Positions 61,639 to 64,000 of a DNA stretch of 64,000 nucleotides are shown here, piece by piece; within the stretch, counting starts at the first letter, position 1, and each line of letters opens with the position of its first letter. The stretch is from Lampris incognitus (lineage: Eukaryota > Chordata > Actinopteri > Lampriformes > Lampridae): positions 35,433,405-35,497,404 of the forward strand of contig NC_079230.1 of the NCBI RefSeq assembly GCF_029633865.1, in the 5' to 3' direction. Under the pieces are notes generated by a model, which was given only the letters and a program-made list of their open reading frames with translations, was not told the DNA's origin and did no database searches. A program made the translations under genes and the position numbers.

Positions 61639-64000
61639 ATGGCCACTGGTGAACAAGCAAGTTTTTACCCAATACCAAAGCGCCCACGGGTGGAGTGCAT
61701 TATCCACTGTTCTGATGATACAGATAAGCTGGTTTCACTACAAAGTGTTGACTCATGGAGAACTCTGCTCAGGGCAGCTCAGATACGAAATCATGCACCA
61801 GTTTTGAAACTGGCAAAAGACATTCCTGAGGGACAGATTCCAGCAATCTACTACCACAGAAAGTGTCGCAGTATCTTCACTATGAAGCAAATTCTTGGTG
61901 GCCTCCTTGCAAAAGAAAAGAAAAGTTGTGTCTCTGCTGAAGAGAAACAATCTAAGAGGGTAGCTCGACATGCTCCAAGTACATCTAGGACTTATGATGC
62001 AGAGTGCATATTTTGTCAGAAAAACAGCAAATATTCCAAGAGACAGAATACGAGAGAAGTACTGGTGCAGTGTCGAGAACTGCGAGCTGATGCAAAGACC
62101 AGGAGTGCAGCCACAAAGAAAAGGGACAGCAGAATCCTTGCCATTGTGAGTAGAGACCTTGTAGCAGCTGAAGGGCACTACCACAGGTCATGCTATAGAC
62201 TTTACACCAAAGAAGAGGTTTCCAAAGGAGATGTTGCCAGCAATGAAGATGATGATGCTGCAGCCCAGTATGAAGCTGCTGTGAATAAGGCATACAATGA
62301 GCTGTTCCTCTTCATCAGGATGGAGCTTTTTGGAAATCCTCAAGTGATGACAATGACTGCTCTCTCTTCTAGACTGGTAGCTTCAATGAACTCCCAAGGC
62401 ATTGCCCAAGTCAAGGAATCAACCAAGAAGCACATAAGGCGAAACCTGGAGAGTGAGTTTGCTGGAGCCTTGCAGATATTCCCTGATGAGAAAGGAAAAT
62501 TCCTCCTCTATCCCGATAACTTGTCCATGAGGGAACTTGCCAAAGAAAATCAGTCTCTCAAAAGGGAGCTGCAGACCCTGAAAAGTGTCAGTGCACAAGA
62601 TGTTATAGCCAAAGCAGCCATCAAATTGAGAGCAGACATTAAAAGTCAAGATGTTCCTCAAACCTGGCCGCCTGAAGTCAAACCAGAAGCAGAATGTCCT
62701 ACCATTCCAGAGTCGCTCATTATCTTCATGTACTCTCTACTCACAGGCTCAAATGATCCTGATCATGCATCCCAGAGAGTGCAGTGCCTTCTGCAGTCAT
62801 TTGGCCATGACATAGTATATGCAGTGACATGTGGAAATACCAAGCCTTCCAAGCACATTGTTCTGCCATTCAGTGTCAAATCGTTGACAGGAAATGTAGA
62901 GTTTATAAACATCCTCAACCGACTTGGTCACAGTGTGTCCTATTCACAGATGGAAGAGATCAACACTGCCCTGTGTCTCCAGAAACTCTCATCATCAGGG
63001 AGTGGCATTGCCCTTCCAGCTAACATCCATCCTGGCATATTCACAACTTTAGCCTGGGACAATATCGACCGTCTTGAAGAAACTGTCAGTGGTGAGGGAA
63101 CATCTCACAGAGTCAACGGGATTGCTATGCTAGCAAAGCCAGTCAACCCACTCCCTGTCCAACCCATGCCCACTGTTCCCAAAACAAAGAAGAGAAGCAT
63201 TGATGGACCCCCACCAATGTTACCAACTTACAATGCTGGACAACGGGTAGGGCCACCACAAAGCAAAAAGTCAGATGCCGATACTGCAGCCAATACTAAG
63301 CTTGCCAGAGAGAAAAACCTTCTTTGGGTCCTAGCACGCATGTCACAACAAGAAGAACAGTCAGTCAGCAGCTGGACAGGCTTCAACATCCTGACTCGAG
63401 GAGAGATGACGGTCATCCCCGACAATATAGGCTATCTGCCTACCATCAATGCTCCAGCGACACAAATGTCTACTGTCAACGAGGTGCTTAACCAGTCACT
63501 GAGCATCATGCAGTGCTTAGGCCTGAGGAAGATTGTCTGTGTCTTTGACCAAGCCCTGTATGCGAAGGCTGTCGAGATCACATGGAAACACCATGACAAG
63601 TTCCATGATATCATCGTTAGGCTTGGGGTATTCCACACCATCTGCACACTGCTGGCAATAATAGGAAAGCGTTTCCAAGATGCTGGACTCAAAGACCTCT
63701 GCATTGAGTCTGGCATGATTGCAGAAGGCTAAATTGCTGGTGTTATGGATGGCCGCAAGTACAACAGGGCAGTGCGACTACACAAGCTCCTGTATGAGGC
63801 TCTCATGCGACTGACCTTGAATGGTTTCCTGTCCTGGTTGGAAGAAACTCACAGGAATGACATGGTTCACCTGAATGAGACACTGAAGACCATTGACAGC
63901 CTTGGGAAAGAAGTCTCACAACATGCTTTGAAGGAGGTCCTCGAGAACAGCTCTTGTACATGCATCATGGATCTATTTGAAGTCTACCGTGAGTTCCTTA
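61639..64000 (+). pseudogene. Unrecognised protein with two zinc-finger-like modules, transposase-like C-terminal half; one stop
   Basis: The ATG at 61639 opens 697 codons to a TAA at 63730-63732. The same frame then stays open to the window end (IAGVMDGRKYNRAVRLHK onward), so the TAA (one base from TCA or GAA) looks like a single nonsense mutation. Two similar modules appear at the N-terminus: C20-x3-C24 with H73-x2-C76 (YYHRKC), and C123-x2-C126 with H182-x2-C185 (HYHRSC). A short coiled coil lies near residues 297-318 (LAKENQSLKRELQTLK). Further on are AWDNIDR (D474, D477), KIVCVFDQALYAKA (D637) and LGVFHTICTLL (663-671). Such spaced acidic motifs would suit an RNase H-fold transposase, but this is inference. 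I recall similar multi-copy proteins from fish and cnidarians without an assigned function. A host gene is the alternative. Confidence 0.6.

Overview
The window looks like a repeat-dense stretch of a ray-finned fish (probably teleost) chromosome. The evidence is a full-length fish-type Tc1 transposon with about 210-bp inverted repeats, a chromodomain (sushi-type) Ty3/gypsy element, CsRn1-like, Mag-like and PNMA-like-Gag Ty3/gypsy elements, hAT-type non-autonomous elements with 8-bp target duplications, a tRNA-derived SINE, and long TATC, TG and ATC microsatellites. The species cannot be named from the sequence. No rRNA or tRNA gene, CRISPR array or operon is present. Only the last 2.4 kb carries a long ORF that is not a recognisable LTR-element or Tc1 gene.

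Layout. 1-2464: LTR-1, minus strand, a deletion derivative with a Gag zinc knuckle fused to integrase. 3648-5627: Tc1 transposon carrying a 342-bp hAT-like MITE inside its transposase gene. 6290-6741: foldback element whose centre is a degenerate telomere-like CCCTAA array. 7096-12127: LTR-2, chromovirus, decayed. 12223-17053: LTR-3, Mag-like, tRNA-Ser primed. 17278-17604: foldback MITE. 17916-18682: solo LTR (family S). 19950-20450: CTCTAGAGAAA minisatellite. 21333-21709: TATC and TG microsatellites. 22075-22300: SINE remnant containing a perfect 46-bp palindrome. 22360-33181: LTR-4, CsRn1-like, tRNA-Trp primed, with LTR-5 (22960-29483, minus, tRNA-His primed, very young, Pol frame open, Gag missing) inserted in its gag.

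33913-52556: LTR-6, an element with about 1.7-kb LTRs, a PNMA-like Gag and a tRNA-Arg primer site. It has been hit four times directly: LTR-7 (34441-42404), solo LTR U (42473-42761) and LTR-8 (43460-45370) in its left LTR, and a second family-S solo LTR (45932-46720) in its gag. LTR-8 itself holds solo LTR V (43719-44587). LTR-6 in turn lies in the integrase frame of the truncated LTR-9 (52557-55020, minus). 55311-60002: LTR-10, minus, tRNA-Leu primed, with intact 5-bp target duplications. 61639-64000: a long ORF with two zinc-finger-like modules and a transposase-like C-terminal half, broken by one stop codon and running off the window.

How it fits together: nearly everything is transposon-derived. 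Insertion order can be read from target-site duplications and, inside LTR-6, from the intact right LTR, which preserves the empty sites of three insertions found in the left LTR. Most coding regions are pseudogenes broken by frameshifts, stops or deletions. The LTR-5 pol frame (1523 codons, no internal stop) and the 61.6-kb ORF are the notable exceptions. tRNA primer assignments come from recalled vertebrate tRNA 3' ends matched by eye. Clade names are inferences from motifs, not from database searches.
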